Positions 33,001-42,555 of a stretch of DNA of 64,000 nucleotides are shown piece after piece. Below the pieces are notes generated by a model that worked only from the letters and a program-made list of their open reading frames with translations, searched no databases and was not told where the DNA came from. The DNA lies in contig CATQJL010000001.1 of NCBI GenBank assembly GCA_958299035.1, forward strand, positions 35,068,780 through 35,132,779, written 5' to 3'. Made by a program: the position numbers and the translations under genes. The stretch is from Cylicocyclus nassatus. Taxonomy: Eukaryota; Nematoda; Chromadorea; Rhabditida; Strongylidae. Within the stretch, counting starts at the first letter, position 1. The number at the start of each line of letters is the position of its first letter.

Positions 33001-33110
33001 GATCAGTTGAGGTGAACTCAACTTATCCCATCAGTTCACCTTAGGTGAGGTGAACTGATCACCGTCCACGTTCCCATGCCATAAGATGGTCAAGTCAACT
33101 GATAGTTGAC
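33001..33110. repeat. Cluster of small palindromes
   Basis: tcagttcacc...ggtgaactga (33031-33058), with a further ggtgaactcaac word, and gatggtcaa...ttgaccatc (33086-33113) form short hairpins sharing the TCAGTT/AACTGA word. The nature is unknown. Confidence 0.5.
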
Positions 33111-33635
33111 CATCTGTCCACCAGCCGCAGTCAACTCTTCCACATCAGTTCACGTTCAAGCCACCTCAACGTGAAAGGATGTTAGAGTGATCCAAATAGT
33201 GTGTAGAAGAGGAGACGCAGACAAGAGGTGACTGCATCTAACATAAGTTGCTCCTGAGTAACTTACGATACACACAACTTTGCCAAAAAATGCAGAAAAA
33301 ATCGGCGCAAAACTGCACAATACCGGCGTCCGAAAAGGGAAGGATCGATGAACAGCTGATTTTGGCGACAAAAGCAAGGATAAAAGTTTTCTTCTTTTTT
33401 TGCAGAGCAATCTTAGTTTCTTGTAAAAACTACTTTAGAAGAGAATCTACTTATTTATTACGTTTTATTTATGTTCCAAAAATTTCAGTTTTTCATGAAT
33501 TCTCCGTCAAAATATGTCAGTTCTGTTTTATCTGTCCATTTGCTAAGTGATATCCTTGTTAGCGGTAATCATCGATTTTTTTTCGACAGTGGCCGCTATC
33601 AAAGATTATCCGGCGATGCAGCAAAAGTTGTGGCG

Positions 33636-33704
33636 CTAGCCGGTGTCGAACCACGACCGCGCGCGTGTGATTCCAATCGCTTATCCGTTTGACCAGACCA
33701 GCTC
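33636..33704 (-). repeat. tRNA-like (possible SINE head or tRNA relic)
   Basis: On the minus strand, TGGTCAAACGG (33685-33695) fits a pol III A box and GGTTCGACACC (33642-33652) fits a B box, about 33 nt apart. Terminal AGCTGG and CCGGCT can pair. A full cloverleaf does not form because the T stem is short by eye, so a functional tRNA is unlikely. A SINE head or decayed tRNA fits better. Confidence 0.4.
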
Positions 33705-34056
33705 AAGTGGTTGGTTTTTTGAGAACACATGTGGTTATCATGTCTAGGAAGCGATCCACATCCAAATCAATAGCTCACTGGATGCTGGACTGAAGTGCGA
33801 TGACCTCAACTCGGGTCCGCGTCGAGAGAGATGCCCGGATGGGGGGTTTACTACGGGCCTCTAAAGCTGGCCGGTGATTTTAGACAAATTAATGATCTAA
33901 TGATTTGATTGATTGTTAATGATCTTCAATTGTAAAAAAAGCCGCTCATAGAGGTTTTCGAACACGCTGCTTGTGAAAATCGTGTTTTCTGTCAAGTATA
34001 GGGTCTTTTTGCAGAGATATGGTGAGATGACTCCAACGGATTCACGAAAGCTCGTA

Positions 34057-34198
34057 CAATACCGCTCACATTTTTTAAAAAATAGACGCGAATGTATGGA
34101 CATGTATGGACATGTCCGTGCATGTATGGACATGTCCGTACATGTCCATACATGTCCATACATTCGCGTCTATTTTTCAAAAAATGTGAGCGGTATTG
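34057..34198. mobile_element. Second copy of the 142-bp palindromic miniature element
   Basis: CAATACCGCTCACATTTTTT at the left and AAAAAATGTGAGCGGTATTG at the right are perfect inverted ends, flanked by TA at 34055-34056 and 34199-34200. The core of ATGTATGGACATGTCC words matches 592-733. This copy is closer to a perfect palindrome than the one at the arm edge. Confidence 0.88.
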
Positions 34199-34671
34199 TA
34201 TATAAATCGCACACGTGCATGGGCTCACTGTAGTTCCAAAATCATTTCTATTTCGGCTCATCTCAAGATGTCTCCATCTGCATTAGTCACAAAGGAGTTC
34301 CCAACTTGCAATGCTCTGCCTGCGATTTACAACCAGCAGTTGCAGCCTACAGTATGCTGTGAGCAAATCATTGTAGACGGCTTCTTGTGATCTCAAAGGC
34401 TTCGCAGGTCAATTGTTTACACCTCATTAGCAACTCTTTGTGGAGGCCTTTGCTCTCGATTGCGCAAAAGAGAGTGTTATAGTAGAGGAGCACTTGAACT
34501 TTAGAAGTGGTTTCAATTCATGAATCAAAGGTAATTGGAGAGGGCATTCTTTATAATTCCGTACTTTGTGCTTGTGATTTTAAATATATGCGCATTCTAA
34601 TATACATATGAAACCCCAGAAACTTGTCGGAGGGTCTCGTGATGAGGGTTAATATTATAATTTATTATTGA

Positions 34672-34906
34672 CTAATCCGCAGATCCTTTCATCCTATCGA
34701 ACTGTTGCTCAATACGGCTTGGATTGCAGTACATACAAATAGCTCGTGACGAGAAAGTATCACTAACGCGATTTCTGAGCCACTTTATGTCGGAGGTGGT
34801 GCAGGAGGAACCAAAGCCCTTGTCGGCTGTATCCAAGGAGGAGAGTGGAAGGCAGAGGAGGCTCCGCCCATCGCTCCGCTCACGGGATGCTCCCATTATG
34901 TGTTGA
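34672..34906. other. Unclear coding potential on both strands
   Basis: On the plus strand an acceptor-like ttggattgcag ends at 34729 and leads into an open frame of about 58 residues to TGA (34904-34906), including LTRFLSHFMSEVVQEEPKPL. On the minus strand a 74-codon frame is also open. The region is GC-richer than its flanks. Neither frame is recognised and they cannot both be real; 34200-34670 shows nothing. Confidence 0.25.
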
Positions 34907-35270
34907 GCAAGAATGCTAGATGGACTATCAGATATTGATCGAATTTAATTTAAGAGGTTGACTATGAACTGGAATTTGGAAAACGGACAATAAAGATTCT
35001 TAAACAGGTTTTCAGGTACCAGGATGGTAATAAAAGTAGTATTATGCCATAAACCTAATAAATGAATGGAGTAACGGTCATCTTTGTAACAATCAAATGA
35101 AACACAGCTACCATTTAATCATTGATTTTGTTCAAAGTCGAAGTGATGATGATACAAAGCTTATAAGGTGGGTTACCAAAAATTGATTCAAAGCAGGAAA
35201 ACATAAGTAGAAAATGAAAATTCGAAGTGATTTTAACCATAATTTTAACAAAGAGACTAACACTAACCTT

Positions 35271-35770
35271 GGATACTCAGATCCAAAAAAAGAGGTAAAA
35301 TGCAAATGCAAACATCTAATGCCTGAAAGGAGCCTCAGTAAAGCTTCACAGCTCAGATTTGAAGTGCGAGCCAAACCTGGACAACCTTTACCCCCTGGCA
35401 GTTGTCGAGGCATAGGATTAAAGAAGTGGGACAATATCTAAAATGAGAGAATTAATGAAAACTACTATAACTGTTATAACAGAAAAATTTTGGTGACTTA
35501 GGTGACTTAGTTTTGGTGACTTTTGGTGACTTACATCCTGGATACTCAGATCCAAAAAAGAAGTAAAATGCAAATGCAAACATCCAATGCCTGAAAGTAG
35601 GCTCAGTAAAGCTTCACAGCTCAGATTTTAAGTGCGAGCCAAACCTGGACAACCTTTGCCCCCTGGCAGTTGTCGAGGCATAGGATTAGAGAAGTGGGAC
35701 AATATCTAAAATGAGAGAGCCAATGAAAACTACTATAACTGTTATAATAGAAAAGTTTTGGTGACTTAGC
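35271..35770. repeat. Direct tandem duplication, 269-bp period
   Basis: Unit one starts ggatactcagatccaaaaaa at 35271 and unit two at 35540; both run through tgccccctggcagttgtcg and gtgggacaatatctaaaatg with about 5 percent visible differences. The junction holds a short ttttggtgactta microrepeat, reiterated about four times (35490-35533), which probably seeded the duplication. Confidence 0.9.
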
Positions 35771-35779
35771 CTGCTTTGC

Positions 35780-36990
35780 AGAAGCTTTCTGCCCGAGTCT
35801 GATTTTGCAACTTGAATTTGATGAATAATTTGGCATCTACTTTCGAAAGTTCAGGTTTTAAAACATGACTTCAAACATTTATAGGAGTTAACAACGAATA
35901 AAGTTTTCATTTGAATTATGACTTTCTTGGCTCATCAGACGACTGGCACAATCCTGCAAAGGTCAACTAATCGGCTATCGATTAGCACAAATGCAACTAA
36001 CGCAGTAACTATCGTAAAAGATTGAGAAAATTATCTCAGGAAAATAAAATGCAATATAGAATAAATTTTCCGGAAGCCATTTATAAGAGTTTATGAAAAA
36101 ATTGAAATCAGCCGAAGCTCTTACCTCTCCAAAAATTGTTCTCAATTTCAGCCTTTAAAAAATACTAGAATTGCATTTATGTGAACTCAAACAAAAGTCC
36201 ATTTAAAAAATTCGTTTTTCAAAATTGGTCACAAACATCTCCACCCCAAGCCTTTTGAGCTAGCCTTTTTTTAAAGGAATTCCTGAGCAAAAAAGGCAAG
36301 ACCCAGACTCAGAGCAGAGGGCTGAGTATGGAAGGTTGCCAGATCCTTCTTGGCACGCGACCAGCTCCTCCCCTTTCCCCATTGGATACACGCGGTAACG
36401 TCTTTGGTTTCTCCTGCACCGCCACCCTTTATGTCAGCGAAAATGAAATCTGTTTGAAAACATTTTCTGCTTATGAAATTGTTTAGCAAGTATGAAAAAG
36501 TCAAGCTTGTAAAAGTAAAACAGATTGAAATCCGTTATAAGGACGGTCGTCGAAAACCTCAAAATTTAAGGATTATAGCAATACGGTTCGCTGTGACAAA
36601 GAACTAGAATCATAGTAGCATGAAAAAGCATTGGGTATGCCGACAATCTTTGGACCACAGCTGAATTGTATTTGTCTGATGCCGGTGAGAAATCATATGC
36701 AAGCTGTTGTGCATCAAAAATCATTTAATCGAATGCATGAGTTTCCATTGTGATAAAGCAAAGTTTTTAGTCTGTAAAAATATTGACATAATGCGGTTAA
36801 TATTTGCACAGATTTACTCTAGGAAAGCTGTAATAAGTTATTAATGCTCAATCAAGTTAGACAATCTTTGCAAGATTTTTTGTGCACTGTCTGAAGTCAA
36901 GCAAATCAGTAGTGATGTTAGGTAAACTTTGAGTTTCAGTGATCAAAAGCCTTGTGTGCTGCCCCTTCAAACATCTCAAATTAAACAGGT
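35780..36990. other. No supported gene
   Basis: AT-rich sequence. A segment at about 36450-36560 (aaaatgttttca..., gaaaaagtcaag, gattgaaatcc) has a diverged direct copy at about 37535-37640, outside the foldback element, so the two may flank an older nested insertion. A minus frame at 36271-36504 is not recognised. Confidence 0.5.
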
Positions 36991-36995
36991 TACCT

Positions 36996-37458
36996 CAAGA
37001 GGGAGAGTTCCCAAATCAGCTCACCCAACCCGGAAGAGTCATATATCACCGTAACGGGCTTGAAACGCTGATTCCAAATCTGCTTTCTTTTTTTGCGGAG
37101 CCACTCTCCGAGAGGAGTTATGAGCGTTTAATGTCTAAATTGTCATGTTTTAAGTGGCCTAAAATCGGCGAAACCTGTACTATAATACATGAAAGTAATT
37201 TGGCAGTTTCGTATCAAGTATATTGATTACAAGGGCGGAACGCAGATAATGAAATTCCGCTAGGTGTTGTTCTACAGCTTTCAGGTGATTTCAAGCCACT
37301 TTGAAAATGACAAATTTAGATATCTAGACGCTCATAACTTCCCTCGAAGAGTTGTTCCGCAGAAAAAGAAAGAATATTTGGAATCAGTGTTTCAAGCCCG
37401 TTACGGCGATATATGATTCATCCGGGTTTGCCGAGCTGACTTGGGAACTTTCCCTTGT
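36996..37458. mobile_element. Foldback (long-TIR) miniature element
   Basis: The two halves are inverted and diverged. The left half reads caagaggga, gttcccaa, tcagctc, acccgg, catatatc and cgtaacgggcttgaaac; the right half carries the complements in reverse order (gtttcaagcccgttacgg, gatatatgat, ccgggtt, gagctga, ttgggaac, tcccttg). The pairing is about 150 bp per arm. The inner boxes are shared with 2992-3322. Confidence 0.82.
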
Positions 37459-37479
37459 CAGATGTTTTTTAAATCCTAG

Positions 37480-38885
37480 CATTCCGACGAATGCATGAAT
37501 TTGAGACACTTATTTCATTGAGAGTACAGTTTGCTGAAAAAACATGTTCTATTCATGAGATTACATAGCAAAAATGAAAAAGTCAAGTTCTTGAATGTAA
37601 AAAAGGATTGAAATCCTTGTATAAGGGTGTTCTTGTCGTTGAGAAACTTTGACTTTTATCGCAAAATCTTAGTCTTCTTAATGCTGGTCTGAACACATTT
37701 GGATCAAGCAGCCCTGAGCATTTTTTATCAGATTAGCATTGCAAGAGAGAAGCCGGCCTTTTGCTACCAAAATAACTGCCAGCGAACGTCTTGGAGATGT
37801 TGAGCTTGACATCAAAGTGAAGTTTCTATTGCCATACCGAAAGTTTTTGTAGGCCCACTGGGGAAGCTATCTAGACAAAGCAATGTACTTGTTTTACCGT
37901 ATGCTGCCACTGCAGGATGATTGAACAGAAATGACTCTACAACATTTATGCGGTGCAATCACTGCTATTAAATTTTGAATGTTTTCACTCACTACACTTG
38001 CACAACTTTCAATATGTGTTGGTTATGAAGGACACAGATTCGACCATACATAACCCGTAAATTTTGTAAAACTTTTGTCATTTGGTTGTGAGTTTTGAGC
38101 GATGTTCCACTGAAAAGAGCTTTGACATTGATTCCGAAAAGCTAAATCTATGTGGTCAGTTTCAGTGCGTAGACTAACGCTTCGCAGCGTGCAGGTGGCA
38201 GTTGTCCACTGAGCAGGAAGTGTGCGTTGAGCACTTATTATAAATAAGCAGAGCTAATATGTGGATAAGGAATGATTGCACAAAAGACTCATGAGGCCAT
38301 TAGCATTGTTACTGTTAAGGTTAGTCAGCAAGCTCTCGATGACATCATGCAGGCTGATTAAGAACTAGAGACAGTTTACGATACACTATTGGAACTCGTT
38401 TTTCCCTTGCATTCATCGCCGTACGATTACGGTGTCACAAAATTCGAAAGCCTCAATCTTTCCATTATATGGAGACCCTATGAAATTTTACGAAGTCAAA
38501 TATAACCGAATTTCAGAAACATACATAAGATACTTTTCGGCAGAAAGGATGCATTAAAACGAATGGATTATCTACTTTTACCACACATAAGTTGTCGGCT
38601 TCCCTCTGATTTAACTGGCTTTGCGGCTAGGATTACGTCACAAAGCCCGCCTCCTAGTCGCCAAGCCAGGTGAATCAAAGATTATTGACAGATAAATGAA
38701 GCACGGCTTTTCGTATTTCTCGGCATCCCTTTATGAAGGAGCTTCTTGTATTCGACCGTAATAAGTTAATAGCTGCTGCTCATTCCAATAAAAAGGTAAA
38801 TGGAGAGGGCAAATAGCACGATTTTTCGCATTCTTAAATGGTACGTCTATCTTGCTAACGATAAGCACTCAAATTATCTGAATAA
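37480..38885. other. No supported gene
   Basis: AT-rich, no long frames, no inverted or tandem repeat beyond the direct-repeat copy at about 37535-37640. No RNA gene is recognised. Confidence 0.5.
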
Positions 38886-38887
38886 TA

Positions 38888-41315
38888 AGTTCCAAGTTCT
38901 CTCTTCTCTGAACCTGGGCATTCTGATGTAGTAGTTTTATGAGTCAGTATGCCGAACCCAGGTTAGTACGGTGGTATCTTTTATTCGACCTTACGTTTCG
39001 ACACAGTCGTCGTCTTCGGAGGTCTGAAGTAGATTGCAGTTGAATCTTTGAAACAAGACCGCCAAACGCCATTGCCAAACATCAGTGAGCCTAGACTTCG
39101 TCCCGCGCGCAACGTACTGAGACACACGCCGATGAAGAAACTGACCTTTGATCCACCGCGGTGTTAGTGAGAAGTCAGTTGCCGCACAAATGACACGGAC
39201 GACACTGAGAGCTGCTCAGTGGATCATTCTTTATATATGTGCAGGCTGTAACTCACATATCGACAGATATGGCAAGACGCTATTGATAAGGATTCATTTC
39301 TGTCATTCATGCTTGGATTTCTGACGGAAATCCATGCTGCTTCCATACTTTTTCGTCCTACAATTTCTGCCTCGCATGATAGGATTGTGCATTTCACATC
39401 AAATTCACCGCCATCGTGTGCTTCTATTTTATGTTTTCCCAACGGTGATAATGCATTAGCTCGCCTTTTATTCGATAAGTGCTCCTTAATTCTTATCCGC
39501 AACATTCTACCCGTTTCTCCAATATATAAGGCCCCACAGCTCAGACACTCCAGTTGGTACACAACCCCTATTTTCGCGCAATCGCCTATCTTACCGTACG
39601 GGCAAACTATACAGTCTTCCGAAAGACATTCGACGTCATATAATCTATTCCTTACTAATTGTTTTTTGATGTTGTCATTCGGGACGTTTACCACTATGAC
39701 TTCATCTTGTAATTGTGCTTGTACCACACATCGTTTGATTGCAGAGCTGACTGCGTCAGAAATGAACGGTATGCACAGGGGTATCTTACTGTCCTTATTG
39801 CGCGAGTGACCATTATTGCTCGCAAACTTCGAGGTGTTACAATTGGTGGAAGCTTGCAGCATGTGGCCATTATTGCGCGCAATTTGTGAAGCCAGTAACT
39901 TAGATTCAAGGCGTTCTTGTTGCCCTGTACAAACGTTCATGGCAGTTCGGAACATGTTGCGAACAACAGCCCGTTTTACTGCTGTCGGGTGTGCTGAATT
40001 GGCATGCAGTATGATGTTCTTGGAACTTTCTTTCCGGTACCACTTTATACGGATGGTGTTATCAGATAGGTGTACTTGGGTATTCAGGAAAGAAAGCCAT
40101 CCATCCTTCGGAGTTTCGCGCGTAAGCTTGATATACTGTGATTGCTGGTTCAAAATCCTGAAGCATTCGTCCATTTCGGACTGTGTCGACGTTATGATAC
40201 AGCAATCATCGACGTAACGACAGTATATCAACGGAAAGCGTGCCAATACGGGTTCCTCAATTTTGCTCATAAAGCAAATGGCTAGGACTGGGGCTAAGCG
40301 TTGACCCATCGCCAGTCCACGAATCTGGGAATAGTAATTCCCAGACCACTTGAAGATGTTACATTTTAAGCATTCTTTGATGAGAAAGTGTATGGACGCT
40401 CTGCTCAATCCGAAAGTTACCATGTCATTATAATGAGAATCCAGCATTTCAGACAGTGCTTGTAGTGCGGCATCATTCTGAATATTAGTGTATAGTGAGG
40501 TAACGTCAAAGGACTCGATAACACTATTTTCACTAATATTCACGTCTCGCAACTGTTTTACAAACTGTTGAGTGTTGGATAAATGTGCAGGAACCTTCGT
40601 GAGCAATTGGCTTACGATCCTAATCAAAAACCAAGATATTCTATCTGTGGGGCCGCCAACACAACTTATAATCGGCCGTATCTTGAATGTTGTCGCAGAC
40701 ATGGAGTCGAGCTCGCTTGACGTTATTTTGTGGGTCTTTACGAGATGGTAGAACACTGGGCATACTGGGTTATCCAGCTTTAGCCTGATTACAAGTTTCT
40801 CGTCCAATCCTACAGATCTTGCTACGCTAACCCACACTTCGTTAAGTTTTTTGCATTGTGTCTGGTATTCTTTCTTAGTGGAGCGCTGGTATACAGTGAC
40901 ATCAGAGAGAAGTAGCTCTGCAAGTTGTCTATCTAACGTTTGCGGCATTACCACAAAGTCACCTCCCTTGTCACTAACGGAAACGCGAATGGAGTGATCT
41001 TTTATAGAATTGCGAATTTCTTTGAAGCCTTGGTACTGTTCTCGCGTCAAGTTATTATAGCGCACGTGCTTGAATCTACTCAAAACACTGAAAATTTCAC
41101 TTGAAAGTACGCGAAATTTAGCGTCGACGGAAGGCATCGGATCTGGTTGTTTATAGAAGGAGCGAGGGAAAGGCAATGAAATTGTTGTGCAACCGATGGT
41201 GAAGGTTGTGGGTCAGTCTCCTGCTTAGCTCTAATCCTCAACATGTCACGCAATCTATGTAAATTTCCCATAACCTTACGGTAGATAGAAGCGTTAATGT
41301 TTTGAGACGGTGAAA
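38888..41315 (-). mobile_element. Penelope-like element copy A, 5'-truncated, inverted
   Basis: Minus-strand copy with the RT/GIY-YIG frame and a downstream pLTR (38932-39416). Beyond the pLTR, 38888-38931 corresponds to the first bases after a pLTR in copy B (41804-41850), so it retains a read-through into a following tandem unit. Its 5' end stops at about 41315, inside the region before RT, and is fused head-to-head to the pLTR of copy B. This layout is typical of Penelope-like elements. Confidence 0.9.
39224..41176 (-). CDS. Penelope-like RT with GIY-YIG endonuclease, copy A
   Basis: Encodes 650 residues. RT features in order: VSVSDKGGDFVVM (about 44-56), KTHK, RPIISCVGGPTDRISW, SFDVTSLYTNI (motif A), GLAMGQRLAPVLA (motif B) and CRYVDDCCIITS (motif C, YVDD). 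A linker contains SFLNTQVHLSDNTIRIKWYRK. Near 530-600 is a Cys-rich entry (CIVCPYGKIGDC, CLSCG) and the GIY-YIG-type ALYIGETGRMLRIRIKEHL. These RTs are telomerase-like and the endonuclease cuts the target. The frame is intact. The N-terminal domain is out of frame upstream, as in copy B. It ends differently from copy B because of a 7-base deletion near 39285. Confidence 0.95.
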   Translation of the reverse strand: MPFPRSFYKQPDPMPSVDAKFRVLSSEIFSVLSRFKHVRYNNLTREQYQGFKEIRNSIKDHSIRVSVSDKGGDFVVMPQTLDRQLAELLLSDVTVYQRSTKKEYQTQCKKLNEVWVSVARSVGLDEKLVIRLKLDNPVCPVFYHLVKTHKITSSELDSMSATTFKIRPIISCVGGPTDRISWFLIRIVSQLLTKVPAHLSNTQQFVKQLRDVNISENSVIESFDVTSLYTNIQNDAALQALSEMLDSHYNDMVTFGLSRASIHFLIKECLKCNIFKWSGNYYSQIRGLAMGQRLAPVLAICFMSKIEEPVLARFPLIYCRYVDDCCIITSTQSEMDECFRILNQQSQYIKLTRETPKDGWLSFLNTQVHLSDNTIRIKWYRKESSKNIILHANSAHPTAVKRAVVRNMFRTAMNVCTGQQERLESKLLASQIARNNGHMLQASTNCNTSKFASNNGHSRNKDSKIPLCIPFISDAVSSAIKRCVVQAQLQDEVIVVNVPNDNIKKQLVRNRLYDVECLSEDCIVCPYGKIGDCAKIGVVYQLECLSCGALYIGETGRMLRIRIKEHLSNKRRANALSPLGKHKIEAHDGGEFDVKCTILSCEAEIVGRKSMEAAWISVRNPSMNDRNESLSIASCHICRYVSYSLHIYKE

Positions 41316-41803
41316 GACGATGGCGGTGAGTTTGATGTGAAATGCACAATCCTATCATACGAGGCAGAAATTGTAGGACGAAAAAGTATGGAAGCAGCAT
41401 GGATTTCCGTCAGAAATCCAAGCATGAATGACAGAAATGAATGCTTATCAATAGCGTCTTGCCATATCTGTCGATATGTGAGTTACAGCCTGCACATATA
41501 TAAAGAATGATCCACTGAGCAGCTCTCAGTGTCGTCCGTGCCATTTGTGCGGCAACTGACTTCTCACTAACACCGCGGTGGATCAAAGGTCAGTTTCTTC
41601 ATCGGCGTGTGCCTCAGTACGTTGCGCGCGGGACGAAGTCTAGGCTCACTGATGTTTGGCAATGGCGTTTGGCGGTCTTGTTTCAAAGATTCAACTGCAA
41701 TCTACTTCAGACCTCCGAAGACGACGACTGTGTCGAAACGTAAGGTCGAATAAAAGATACCACCGTACTAACCTGGGTTCGGCATACTGACTCATAAAAC
41801 TAT
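41316..41803 (+). repeat. Upstream pLTR of Penelope-like copy B
   Basis: Direct repeat of 44316-44808 and inverted repeat of 38932-39416. It begins inside the C-terminal end of the endonuclease frame (GGEFDVKCTILS...) and ends in ...gactcataaaactat. It shares with copy A the lack of 7 bases (near 41453) that the downstream pLTR has. Confidence 0.88.
41708..41748 (+). ncRNA. Hammerhead-like motif in pLTR (candidate)
   Basis: CTCCGAAGACGACGACTGTG followed by TCGAAACGTAAGGTC contains the GAAAC block, a short GAC/GTC stem and a terminal GTC. This resembles the hammerhead ribozymes reported in Penelope-like pLTRs. The core CUGANGA reads CCGAAGA here, and pairing next to GAAA is imperfect, so it may be inactive or only a related motif. 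Copies lie in all three pLTRs. Confidence 0.35.
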
Positions 41804-41812
41804 TACATCAGA

Positions 41813-42438
41813 ATGCCCAGGTTCAGAGAAGAGAGAACTTGGAACTTAATATCTGGAGTACAGCCACGTTTCTTCTCTCTTGTACGCGAAGCTTTGTCGC
41901 TTCGCCAACGGGCGGTTGCAGTTCGTCAGTCGTTGATTTTTCTGCAGCGATGCAGAAAAAACGATCTCCTTCCCGCTTTCATTTCAAGAAAGAAATTAGG
42001 AGTTACCTGCGGTCTTTCCGAGAATGACCCGAAGATAAGAACTTTGTACAACAACATGTTGAAGATCGTTATCAAGAAAAGACAACGAATTGTTTATAGT
42101 ACATTGTTGAAATGTAAAGCTAAGGAATCATATTGTAAACGTTATTTGCCTGTTGATGTTTGGAAGGAGATCGAGAGCGGATCGAAGTTAATCTGCGATC
42201 AATTCGGTCTAAGGCGAAAACCAGACTCTGCTTGAAGTACGACAGACTCTTGAGCACACTACGTGGGAAGCATTCCGATGTCCAGAAATGTTCGACCGAT
42301 GACCACCGATTTCGAGAGAGTCTAACTCCAAATGAAGACAAGAGCGCAAGAGTGACCGTTATTGGTAACGTTCAGTTATCACCAAATGCAAAAGAGTTTT
42401 TAAGTCGGACCATCATTTTCACCGTCTCAAAACATTAA
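41813..42438 (+). pseudogene. Penelope-like N-terminal region, frameshifted (copy B)
   Basis: The frame from ATG at 41813 reads MPRFREERTW, then FSLVREALSLRQRAVAV, LQRCRKNDLLPAF and LGVTCGLSENDPKIRTLYNN, features of the region before RT in Penelope-like proteins. It stops at 42235, but conserved sequence carries on in another frame from about 42205 (AKTRLCLKYDRLL, NVQLSPNAKEFLS) to 42438. A further frame at 42461-42652 overlaps the start of the RT frame. At least two shifts separate this from the 650-residue RT frame, and the last one is shared by copy A, so it was present in the common source. Confidence 0.75.
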
Positions 42439-42555
42439 CGCTTCTATCTACCGTAAGGTTATGGGAAATTTACATAGATTGCGTGACATGTTGAGGATTA
42501 GAGCTAAGCAGGAGACTGACCCACAACCTTCACCATCGGTTGCACAACAATTTCA

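Noticed and set aside
33636..33704. Functional tRNA gene
   Set aside because: A and B boxes are present but the T stem and acceptor stem cannot both form, so it is listed only as tRNA-like.
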